NCBI GenBank assembly: GCA_903892365.1
Contig: CAITIF010000778.1
Span: 1-5,603, forward strand
Direction of reading: 5' to 3'
Source: an uncultured Pirellula sp.
GTDB lineage: Bacteria; Planctomycetota; Planctomycetia; Pirellulales; Pirellulaceae
DNA: 5,603 nt
A model generated the notes under the pieces. The model did not search any database. It saw only the letters and a list, made by a program, of their open reading frames with translations, and was not told the origin of the DNA. A program made the translations under genes and the position numbers. Positions 1 through 5,603 of this stretch are shown here, in pieces (position 1 is the first letter of the stretch; every line of letters starts with the position of its first letter).

Positions 1-245
1 CCGAAATGGCTACATGGTTCCAAGGTTACATAAACCGTCGAGTTCGACAGTTTTGCAGGATCGCACTGCCGCAGTGCTTCGACTTCCGCATGGGGACCGC
101 CGAAGCGTTGATGATAACCAGATGCGATCAACTGATTATCATAGACAACAACACAACCGACCATCGGATTGGGTTCCACAAAGCCTTGGCCCTGTTTCGC
201 CAGTTCCAACGCCAAACCCATCCAATATTCGTCGGTTCTTAACAT
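1..245 (-). CDS. ribD: RibD N-terminal part (diaminohydroxyphosphoribosylaminopyrimidine deaminase), cut by left window edge
   Basis: Only the first 81 residues are in the window. RibD deaminates the pyrimidine intermediate of riboflavin synthesis in the cytoplasm; in full-length bifunctional proteins a C-terminal domain then reduces the ribosyl side chain. Visible here are the N-terminal helix (DEYWMGLALELA, residues 5-16), the EPNPMVGCV signature (24-32), the zinc and catalytic motif GGPHAEVEAL (49-58, with H52 and E54), and TLEPCSHF (74-81), which holds the first of the two zinc cysteines, C78. The second cysteine and any reductase domain lie off the edge, so bifunctionality cannot be judged. 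The ATG at 245 is chosen because the helix then starts at the same distance as in E. coli RibD, as I remember it. No strong ribosome site precedes it. It lies 16 bases after the stop of the TPR-like gene, so the two are probably co-transcribed. Family identity is very secure. Confidence 0.95.
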   Translation of the reverse strand, partial: MLRTDEYWMGLALELAKQGQGFVEPNPMVGCVVVYDNQLIASGYHQRFGGPHAEVEALRQCDPAKLSNSTVYVTLEPCSHF

Positions 246-261
246 GAATGGTCCAAGGTGA

Positions 262-2391
262 TTAATCTTGGCCAGGGATCCAAAGCTTGCTTCCACCGCC
301 AGAACTCGAGGGCGCATTTGATTGCGGCTGTTCCGACTGGCCAGGTGTCCAAAGTCCGGAGGCGGACGAGGAGCTAGCAGCCACGGCAGGAGCACCACCT
401 CGTGCTCGCATCGCTTGCTCTTGTCGCATCATGGCCATTTGAACGAACTGTAAAAGTACAGGATCGTTTGGATTCTCACGAAGCGACTGCTCTAAGAATT
501 GTCGGGACTCGCCGGAGCGGCCCAGCATGTTCAGCACTTCGACTCGTTCGAGAACTGCATTTCCAATAGGCACGCCTAATTGCTTTCCGAGTTCGACGAT
601 TCGCTTTAGCAAGCCTTCTGCAGTCACAGGATCCGTGGTGGTGCGAGTGCGAAGATTCAACTGAGTGTATTCGGCCGATGGGCCAAATTCGGCTGGCCAT
701 TGAGTCTGTTCGCTCTTTTCAGCAAGCTTGTCGAAAACCGATGTGACGTTTCGCGAGAGCGCCGATTGCATCAGTTGAATCAAGCTGTTGGGATCGATGT
801 CGGATAGATCGGTCCAGAAGTAGCTTGCTCCACCCACCAAGTCAAACACGTCGCTCGAAGCTGGTAGCAAAGGAGCCTTCAACTGCAATTGCTGATGAAG
901 ATCTTTGAACTGGTTGTCCATCAGGCCTGATGTTCCCGACCCTTGCCAGTGTAGTAGCAAAGCCGCCAAACGAATCTTCAGGGAATCATCCCCTGCGGCA
1001 GAACGAGGCGATTTTCCAGCGAGGCATTCTTGCGGGAAATCAAGGAAGGCATCCAGCACCAATTGCCGCGTTGCATCATTGAGAGCATCGCGTCGCTCTG
1101 GATCGATCTGCTTGCGAATCATAATGGAAGCGGTCACTTGCGTCAGATACGACGAAGGGAGCTTTTCCAGTAGCTCGCGGTTTAACGAATGGATTCCAAG
1201 ATCCTTCTTGATGCCTTCCAGCATCAGCCTACGCGAACCGGTGGGCGGCTCTAGCGAAATCAAGCGAGCTGGCTTGTCCGTTTGCTTTCCGTAGTAGGCG
1301 AACCAGCTTCCGCTGCGCGAAGCTTCCAATTCGGGAAACTGTTCACGCAACGCAGGCTCGACACAGACGAATGCCAACTTCGGCGGAACTTCTTCGATCA
1401 AGATTGCATTCAGAAGATTCTTGAGCTGATCCACGGCAATCGGAATCAAGTTCTTGCTCTCGGTCAGCTTTTGTTCAAATTCCGAATCTTCGATCACGTA
1501 TTGGCAAAGCTCTTCGTTGACCGCGACGCCGGTCGATTTCGGGGCCAGTTCGTAAGCGAGAGCTTGGTAATAGATCCGTTGTGGCTCGGGTAGCGTCGCA
1601 ATTTCCGCGATCTTGCGAGCGGTAATGCCAGCCGACTCCATATCGCTCAGCATCAACTGGCAATAAAGCAATGTTTGAAGCACGGGAGCTTGAAGACCAA
1701 ACTCACGCTGCATCGATTCCAGCTTTGTCTTGGCGGAAGAAATTCGATACGCACCGACAAGCGCGTTAGCTTCCGACAATCGTTCTGCGAAAGGTGAATT
1801 GCTGGCGTCGATGGTCGATGGCAAGGATTCGCGAGCGAGCGTATTGGTGTTCCCTTGAGAGATCAACGAGTCATACGCACGGGCTGCAACCTCTTCCATA
1901 CCACCGCCGATGTCCATAAGCATCTCGCAGTGAAGAAGCGCTGGAAGAATCATGCCGCGTTGGCCCATGGCCTCCATCAAATTGAGAGCAACCGTGGCAG
2001 TCATTGGAGGCAAGACTTCGGTGGCCGCTGCGATGGCTTCCAACAAAAGCGAAGCACCTTCTTCGGTGTTGCCGCGAACGATTGCCACCAGCGATCGATA
2101 AAGCTTGGCAAGGGCGTTGTCTGGTTGAAGGCGAATGAACTTGGCCGAGGTTTCTTCCAGTGCATCGAGCTCGCTCAGTTGCAGCAACAGTTCGCACTTC
2201 ATTGCTAGCAACCAAGGCTCCGACGGCATGGTCTTGAGATTGGCGTTGATCCGATCAAGAGCTGCAACGTTTTGCTCGCCTTCGATCATCCTGTGGATCA
2301 CTTGCATTTCTGGGAAATGCTCTTTGTACTCGCTGTACTTGATTTTCTTTCCGTTGCCGCTTGGGCAGTAACTGTATTGGTCCAGACTCAT
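262..2391 (-). CDS. Large TPR-like helical repeat protein with degenerate SEC-C-like N-terminus and duplicated LWxPGQ tail
   Basis: A 709-residue protein of unknown function with no signal peptide or membrane segment, hence probably cytoplasmic. Residues 8-20 (YCPSGNGKKIKYS) resemble the SEC-C zinc motif CPCGSGKKxKxCC, but only C9 of the four cysteines remains. Residues about 40-125 form TPR-like helix pairs, with loops such as RLQPDNALAKLYRSL; another TPR-like pair lies at about 609-650 (SLRENPNDPVLL). The middle is helical and not recognised. The tail (about 660-709) is Ser/Gly/Ala/Pro-rich and carries GLWTPGQ (679-685) and KLWIPGQ (702-708). The frame is open to a TTG at 2454, but the ATG at 2391 is preferred because it puts the SEC-C-like motif directly at the N-terminus, as in planctomycete relatives I recall. 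There is no clear Shine-Dalgarno site. A protein-interaction scaffold role is inferred from the TPR-like fold only. It is divergent from the TraB-like gene and upstream of ribD. Confidence 0.85.
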   Translation of the reverse strand: MSLDQYSYCPSGNGKKIKYSEYKEHFPEMQVIHRMIEGEQNVAALDRINANLKTMPSEPWLLAMKCELLLQLSELDALEETSAKFIRLQPDNALAKLYRSLVAIVRGNTEEGASLLLEAIAAATEVLPPMTATVALNLMEAMGQRGMILPALLHCEMLMDIGGGMEEVAARAYDSLISQGNTNTLARESLPSTIDASNSPFAERLSEANALVGAYRISSAKTKLESMQREFGLQAPVLQTLLYCQLMLSDMESAGITARKIAEIATLPEPQRIYYQALAYELAPKSTGVAVNEELCQYVIEDSEFEQKLTESKNLIPIAVDQLKNLLNAILIEEVPPKLAFVCVEPALREQFPELEASRSGSWFAYYGKQTDKPARLISLEPPTGSRRLMLEGIKKDLGIHSLNRELLEKLPSSYLTQVTASIMIRKQIDPERRDALNDATRQLVLDAFLDFPQECLAGKSPRSAAGDDSLKIRLAALLLHWQGSGTSGLMDNQFKDLHQQLQLKAPLLPASSDVFDLVGGASYFWTDLSDIDPNSLIQLMQSALSRNVTSVFDKLAEKSEQTQWPAEFGPSAEYTQLNLRTRTTTDPVTAEGLLKRIVELGKQLGVPIGNAVLERVEVLNMLGRSGESRQFLEQSLRENPNDPVLLQFVQMAMMRQEQAMRARGGAPAVAASSSSASGLWTPGQSEQPQSNAPSSSGGGSKLWIPGQD
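268..288 (-). repeat. Second copy of LWxPGQ-coding repeat (KLWIPGQ)
   Basis: Encodes residues 702-708, one residue before the C-terminal Asp of the TPR-like protein. It matches the first copy at 15 of 17 core bases, and both sit in Ser/Gly-rich linker. This suggests either a short internal duplication or a selected linear motif. Confidence 0.7.
337..357 (-). repeat. First copy of LWxPGQ-coding repeat (GLWTPGQ)
   Basis: Encodes residues 679-685 of the TPR-like protein. A 17-base core, CTTTGGA-NN-CCTGGCCA on the minus strand, is shared with the second copy 69 bases further on; only the two middle bases differ. Confidence 0.7.
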
Positions 2392-2443
2392 TTGGCAGCC
2401 GATTCGAATAGTTGCTAGGGAAAACGAGGCGTGTTCGGTCCAA

Positions 2444-2469
2444 CAGTTTAACAAGGTTTTTCAAAACTG
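2444..2469. promoter_or_regulatory. Nested inverted repeats in the divergent spacer (possible operator)
   Basis: CAGTTT at 2444-2449 is the exact reverse complement of AAACTG at 2464-2469, with 14 bases between. Overlapping it is a tighter palindrome, GTTTT-TC-AAAAC, at 2456-2467. Symmetric sites between divergent genes can bind regulators, but both arms are short and AT-rich, so chance is quite possible. No run of T or GC-rich stem makes it look like a terminator. Confidence 0.25.
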
Positions 2470-2537
2470 CCCATGCGTTCCCGACTTGATATTCGGCTAT
2501 ATTAAGGCATCCTTTTGGTGGCTTTTGTTTTCTTCAC

Positions 2538-2541
2538 GGAA
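2538..2541 (+). promoter_or_regulatory. Weak ribosome binding site for the TraB-like gene
   Basis: GGAA lies 7 bases before the ATG at 2549. It is a weak match, but it favours this ATG over the upstream TTG at 2486, whose extension would place a longer, non-typical segment ahead of the signal peptide. Confidence 0.4.
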
Positions 2542-2548
2542 CAGTTCG

Positions 2549-3475
2549 ATGCGAATGAGAATCTTTCAGTTGCCCGTTGTTGTGACCCTGGTGGGTTTGT
2601 TTTTGTCTCTTTCCGATCCCTTTCCAGCCTCGGCTCAAGAGAAAAAGCAAGACAACGATCGAGCGTCCACGAAAAAACAAAAGGAGAAGGTTTCGTTTCT
2701 TCGCGTTAAAAAGGATGCCAAAGGGGAGCCCGAATCGCTTGAAGTGGCTATCGCCCGTTACGAATTTAAGGATGGACCCAACCAAGGCGCCTACGTGGAT
2801 CTCATTGGGGCTGTGCACGTGGGTAGCAAGGAATACTACAAAGAATTGAATCAACGTTTCAAAAACTACGACTCCATGCTTTACGAACTGGTGGCCGATT
2901 CGTCTGCGAACAAGCCTCTTCCCGGCGCCGAACGAGGTGGATTCAATCCCCTTGGGGCCATGCAAACAGGCATGAAAGACGTTTTGAAGTTAAGCTTTCA
3001 ACTGGATGAAGTGGATTACACCCCTTCGAATTTTATCCATGCCGACATGAGCCCAGAAGATTTTCAAGAAGACATGAAAGCCCGTGGCGATGGATTCGTT
3101 GCCATGTTTGCTCGAGCCATGGGGGCCGGCCTTGCCGTTCAAAACAGCAAGAAAGGTTCCACCCAGCAAGCGGAAATGATGGCTGCTGTTCTTGCCAAAG
3201 ATACAATCGCTTTGCGCCGCGTCATGGCGGACCAATTTGAATCGATGGATAGCCAAATGGCTGGACTCGCCGACAAAAATGGAAAGAGCACTCTGCTTAC
3301 CGAACGCAATACGAAAGCCTTCAAGGTCATGGAGAAGGAACTAGCGGACGGCAAAAAGCGTCTGGCAATTTTCTATGGCGCCGGCCATTTGCTAGACATG
3401 CACCAACGGCTCATTCGCGATTACCAAGCAACACCAACCACCTTCGAGTGGCTAGAAGCATGGCCTCTCAAATAG
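2549..3475 (+). CDS. Secreted TraB/GumN-family (GX2H) protein
   Basis: A 308-residue protein with a clear signal peptide: MRMR, a hydrophobic core at about 9-21, and a likely cut after ASA at residue 29, so it should act outside the cytoplasm. After a Lys-rich linker (about 31-55) come the marks of the TraB/PrgY/GumN/TIKI superfamily: the first GX2H motif GAVHVG (87-92, H90), a conserved Glu in YELV (E113), an ERN motif (252-254), and the second GX2H motif in FYGAGHL (G277-H280). TIKI members are metal-dependent proteases, and these His and Glu residues are the presumed metal ligands. The bacterial relatives have no settled substrate, so peptidase activity is an inference. The middle part (about 120-245) is Met-rich and helical, with no motif I recognise. 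The frame extends up to a TTG at 2486; the ATG at 2549 is preferred because it starts the signal peptide. The ATG two codons later is also possible. Confidence 0.85.
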   Translation: MRMRIFQLPVVVTLVGLFLSLSDPFPASAQEKKQDNDRASTKKQKEKVSFLRVKKDAKGEPESLEVAIARYEFKDGPNQGAYVDLIGAVHVGSKEYYKELNQRFKNYDSMLYELVADSSANKPLPGAERGGFNPLGAMQTGMKDVLKLSFQLDEVDYTPSNFIHADMSPEDFQEDMKARGDGFVAMFARAMGAGLAVQNSKKGSTQQAEMMAAVLAKDTIALRRVMADQFESMDSQMAGLADKNGKSTLLTERNTKAFKVMEKELADGKKRLAIFYGAGHLLDMHQRLIRDYQATPTTFEWLEAWPLK

Positions 3476-3507
3476 CCTGGTAATGGACAAGGCAACAAGC
3501 CCGCCCC

Positions 3508-3562
3508 CCTTACACCTTAAACCTTATTGCTTAATCCTTAAAGCTTTCCCTTACTCCTTCCT
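3508..3562 (+). repeat. Imperfect heptanucleotide array (CCTTANN) in the leader of the SMP-30 gene
   Basis: Five units in exact 7-base phase run from 3508 to 3542, consensus (C/G)CTTA followed by two variable bases. A 6-base degenerate unit (GCTTTC, 3543-3548) follows, then two further heptads, CCTTACT (3549-3555) and CCTTCCT (3556-3562). The array and the bases after it form a pyrimidine-rich leader reaching the ATG at 3576. Upstream, at 3501-3509, is a C-rich run. Function is unknown; it could be a short sequence repeat or an mRNA leader element. Confidence 0.65.
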
Positions 3563-3575
3563 CAATTCCTCTCCC

Positions 3576-4607
3576 ATGCGAATCAAATCAAATTGTATTG
3601 CTGCGTATGCCTTTCTTCTCTTTCCAATCTTGGGATTTGCCTTGAATACTCATGCACAAGAAGCTGTCCGTACCCTTGGCAAGGTGGAACGGATGGACAA
3701 AAAGCTTGACGAACTTTTAGCGCCCGACGCCCAGCTCGAAATCCTGGCAGAAGGCTTCACTTGGACGGAAGGTCCTGTTTGGATGGGAGATGCCAAGAAT
3801 GGTCATCTTTTGTTTTCCGACATCCCCCGGAACAGCATCTTCAAGTGGACAGCTAAGGACGGCATCCAGCTGTTCATGAATCCATCCGGCTATACAGGTG
3901 TTTCCTATTATGGCTTGGAACCAGGCAGCAATGGCTTGCTGAAGGATCTCGATGGCAATCTCGTAATGTGCGAACATGGCGATCGTCGCCTTAGTGTTCT
4001 GACACCACAAGGTGGAAAGCGAACTCTTGCCGATAACTATCAAGGCAAGCGATTGAATAGCCCGAACGACGGTGCTCTGAAGTCCAACGGCGATATCTAC
4101 TTCACCGACCCACCGTACGGACTTCCCGCGCGCGAAAAGGATCCTCGACGTGAACTCGATCATTTCGGCGTTTATCGTTTAAGCAAAAAAGATGGTTCAG
4201 TAACATTGCTAACCACCGAACTGCAACGTCCAAATGGACTGGGGTTCTCCCCTGACGAAAAGACGCTTTACGTCGCACAAAGCGATCCTAAGAACGCTAT
4301 CTGGATGAGCTTTGACGTGCAGGCTGACGGAACGCTCAGCAAAGGGAAATTGTTCTACGATGCGACGTCCGAAGTCGGCAAGAAGCCTGGCTTACCGGAT
4401 GGCCTGTCTGTCGATTCACAAGGGAACATCTGGGCGAGTGGTCCAGGAGGTATCTGGATTTTTTCCAAGGAAGCCAAACTGCTTGGGCTCATCAACACGG
4501 GCGAACGAACCAGCAATTGCGCATTCGGTGAAGATGGCACCACTCTCTTTGTGACGGTAGATAGCTACCTTTGCCGCATCAAGCTCAAGGTCAAGGGAAC
4601 GCCTTAG
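3576..4607 (+). CDS. Secreted SMP-30/gluconolactonase/LRE-like six-bladed beta-propeller, probable sugar lactonase
   Basis: A 343-residue protein of the SMP-30/gluconolactonase family, whose members hydrolyse sugar lactones such as gluconolactone to the acid using a divalent metal in a six-bladed propeller. A signal peptide (1-27, likely cut after NTHA) sends it outside the cytoplasm. The metal ligands of the family appear in place: E65 in TWTEGPVW, N220 in RPNGLGFSPD and D275 in LPDGLSVDSQGNIWA; N164 in NSPNDG matches the additional active-site Asn of human SMP30. EPGSNGL (115-121), CEHGDRR (132-138) and YFTDPPYG (175-182) are typical of bacterial secreted members. The true substrate cannot be read from sequence. 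The frame extends to an ATG at 3483, but that start would code through the heptanucleotide array and bury the signal peptide, so 3576 is preferred. No Shine-Dalgarno site is visible. The GH13 gene follows after 22 bases. Confidence 0.9.
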   Translation: MRIKSNCIAAYAFLLFPILGFALNTHAQEAVRTLGKVERMDKKLDELLAPDAQLEILAEGFTWTEGPVWMGDAKNGHLLFSDIPRNSIFKWTAKDGIQLFMNPSGYTGVSYYGLEPGSNGLLKDLDGNLVMCEHGDRRLSVLTPQGGKRTLADNYQGKRLNSPNDGALKSNGDIYFTDPPYGLPAREKDPRRELDHFGVYRLSKKDGSVTLLTTELQRPNGLGFSPDEKTLYVAQSDPKNAIWMSFDVQADGTLSKGKLFYDATSEVGKKPGLPDGLSVDSQGNIWASGPGGIWIFSKEAKLLGLINTGERTSNCAFGEDGTTLFVTVDSYLCRIKLKVKGTP

Positions 4608-4618
4608 GCTGAAAAGGC

Positions 4619-4623
4619 GAGAG
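4619..4623 (+). promoter_or_regulatory. Ribosome binding site deciding the GTG start of the GH13 gene
   Basis: GAGAG, in a purine-rich stretch (4611-4623), ends 6 bases before the GTG at 4630. No ATG lies in this frame between the upstream stop at 4558-4560 and the conserved N-terminus, which supports GTG as the start. Confidence 0.5.
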
Positions 4624-4629
4624 CTTGCA

Positions 4630-5603
4630 GTGTATCCATCTTTGTACCAAGTCAATATACGAGTCGTTCTCAGCGATCTCAGCCGAAAACTTGGTCGAAC
4701 CGCAACGCTGGACGATGTCCCTGACTCGTTGATTGAAACTTGGGCAGATCAGGGATTCGATTTTGTTTGGTTGTTGAGCGTCTGGCAAACTGGCCCCGAA
4801 GCACGCTCCATCTCGCGATCTCACGTCGAACTTCAGCGCGAATTCCAACGCACACTGCCAGACCTTACCATCGACGATGTGGAGGGGTCTGGCTTTGCGA
4901 TCCAAGCCTACCAAGTCCACCACAGCATGGGCGGAAACGAAGCCTTGATTCGCTTCCGAAAACGCATGCAATCGCACAGGCTGAAGCTTGTTCTCGACTA
5001 TGTCCCAAATCATATCGCTCCCGATCACCGTTGGGTGAATCAACATCCGGACTTTATCGTACAAGGCACGAAAGAAGACCTTGAGAAATCGCCCCACAAC
5101 TATCGCAAGATTGCGACAGCAACCGGTGATCGCATTTTCGCTCATGGCCGTGATCCTTATTTCGCAGGATGGACCGATACGCTGCAACTGAATTATGGAA
5201 ATCCAGCCTTGCAATCGGCCATGCTATACGAACTATTGAGCATTGCGGAACTCTGCGATGGCGTTCGCTGCGACATGTCCATGCTGTTGCTTCCCGACGT
5301 CTTCAAACAGACTTGGGGGATTGATGCCGAACCTTTCTGGCCAGCATCCATCCGGGCCGTCAAAGAAACCCATCGCGATTTTGTTTTTATGGCAGAAGTC
5401 TACTGGGACCGCGAGTGGGAACTGATCCAGCAAGGATTCGACTTCTGTTACGATAAAAAACTGTACGACCGACTTCGAGGAACCGACGCCCAAAGCATTT
5501 TGGCTCACTTGAGGGCGGACGCGGCTTTTCAAAATCGCCTTGTTCGATTCCTCGAAAATCATGACGAGCCTCGAGCCGCAACCACTTTCCCGATCGATAA
5601 GCA
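4630..5603 (+). CDS. GH13 alpha-amylase-family glycosidase, cut by right window edge
   Basis: The first 324 residues of a GH13 (beta/alpha)8-barrel enzyme, which cleaves or rearranges alpha-glucosidic bonds. All four conserved GH13 regions are visible: region I DYVPNH (123-128), region II DGVRCDMSM (210-218) with R213 and nucleophile D215, region III FMAEVYW (253-259) with acid/base E256, and region IV FLENHDEPRA (307-316) with H311 and stabiliser D312. It should therefore be catalytically competent. The N-terminus (YQVNIRVVLSDLSRKLGR, WLLSVWQTGPEARSI) and the segment APDHRWVNQHPDFIVQG after region I resemble a poorly characterised bacterial GH13 group rather than classical amylases; this is from memory. 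No signal peptide is seen, so it is probably cytoplasmic. Substrate and exact reaction (hydrolase, transferase or phosphorylase) cannot be assigned. The GTG start is 22 bases after the SMP-30-like gene, consistent with an operon. The C-terminus lies outside the window. Confidence 0.92.
   Translation, partial: MYPSLYQVNIRVVLSDLSRKLGRTATLDDVPDSLIETWADQGFDFVWLLSVWQTGPEARSISRSHVELQREFQRTLPDLTIDDVEGSGFAIQAYQVHHSMGGNEALIRFRKRMQSHRLKLVLDYVPNHIAPDHRWVNQHPDFIVQGTKEDLEKSPHNYRKIATATGDRIFAHGRDPYFAGWTDTLQLNYGNPALQSAMLYELLSIAELCDGVRCDMSMLLLPDVFKQTWGIDAEPFWPASIRAVKETHRDFVFMAEVYWDREWELIQQGFDFCYDKKLYDRLRGTDAQSILAHLRADAAFQNRLVRFLENHDEPRAATTFPIDK

Larger units (their letters stand above)
2392..2548. promoter_or_regulatory. 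Divergent intergenic region, presumed to hold promoters for both flanking genes
   Basis: This 157-base spacer separates the start codons of the minus-strand TPR-like gene and the plus-strand TraB-like gene, so promoters for both should lie here. An AT-rich TATATTAA at 2498-2505, about 45 bases before the TraB-like start, could be a -10 element for the plus strand, but no good -35 box lies 16-18 bases before it. No convincing -10/-35 pair was found on the minus strand. That promoters are present is inferred from gene orientation. Confidence 0.4.

Noticed and set aside
6..247. Two overlapping plus-strand frames at the left edge
   Set aside because: The opposite strand encodes a convincing RibD N-terminus with the HAE and EPC motifs.
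905..2208. Several plus-strand open frames of 100-130 codons
   Set aside because: All are antisense to the TPR-like gene, are not in a consistent frame, and give Cys/Arg/Ser-rich translations without domain features.
2392..2454. N-terminal extension of the TPR-like protein from a TTG at 2454
   Set aside because: It adds 21 residues of no recognisable nature before the SEC-C-like motif, which is expected at the very N-terminus.
2486..2503. TTGATA and TATATT read as a -35/-10 pair
   Set aside because: Only 6 bases separate them, far short of the 16-18 needed.
3483..3575. N-terminal extension of the SMP-30-like protein from an ATG at 3483
   Set aside because: It would be translated through the heptanucleotide array and would bury the signal peptide 31 residues inside the protein.
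3476..3575. Rho-independent terminator between the TraB-like and SMP-30-like genes
   Set aside because: No GC-rich stem followed by a T run was found; the C-rich run at 3501-3509 has no matching G-rich arm nearby.
4591..5214. A 207-codon open frame on the minus strand
   Set aside because: It lies wholly opposite the GH13 gene, whose four catalytic motifs are unmistakable, and its translation has no recognisable domain; it is an antisense shadow.

Overview
The window looks like ordinary chromosomal DNA of a bacterium, most likely a planctomycete of the Pirellula/Rhodopirellula type. This is inferred from a long TPR-like protein that begins with a SEC-C-like motif followed by an 'IHRMIEGEQ' stretch (an arrangement I associate with that group), from secreted TraB/GumN-like and SMP-30 proteins, from weak or absent Shine-Dalgarno sites, and from a GC content judged by eye at roughly one half. 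No species can be named from the sequence.

Layout. On the minus strand, reading right to left, lie a 709-residue TPR-like protein (262-2391) and, 16 bases beyond its stop, the first 81 residues of RibD, the riboflavin-pathway deaminase, which runs off the left edge (1-245). On the plus strand, reading left to right, lie a secreted TraB/GumN-type GX2H protein (2549-3475), a secreted SMP-30/gluconolactonase-like beta-propeller (3576-4607) and the first 324 residues of a GH13 alpha-amylase-family glycosidase (4630 to the right edge). The two transcription units diverge from a spacer at 2392-2548. Coding density is high, and no stretch above about 160 bases lacks a gene.

How the genes fit together. 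The SMP-30 and GH13 genes are 22 bases apart and probably co-transcribed, which suggests carbohydrate handling: a secreted lactonase-like enzyme next to an apparently cytoplasmic glycosidase. The TraB-like gene lies 100 bases upstream of the SMP-30 gene, across a leader carrying an imperfect heptanucleotide repeat, and may be a separate unit. The close pairing of the TPR protein with ribD suggests co-transcription but gives no clear functional link.

No mobile element, CRISPR array, tRNA, rRNA, phage or defence system was seen, and nothing here amounts to a clearly new multi-gene system. The points most worth a second look are the degenerate SEC-C-like motif and duplicated LWxPGQ tail of the TPR protein, the heptanucleotide array before the SMP-30 gene, and the non-standard GH13 enzyme beside a secreted lactonase.
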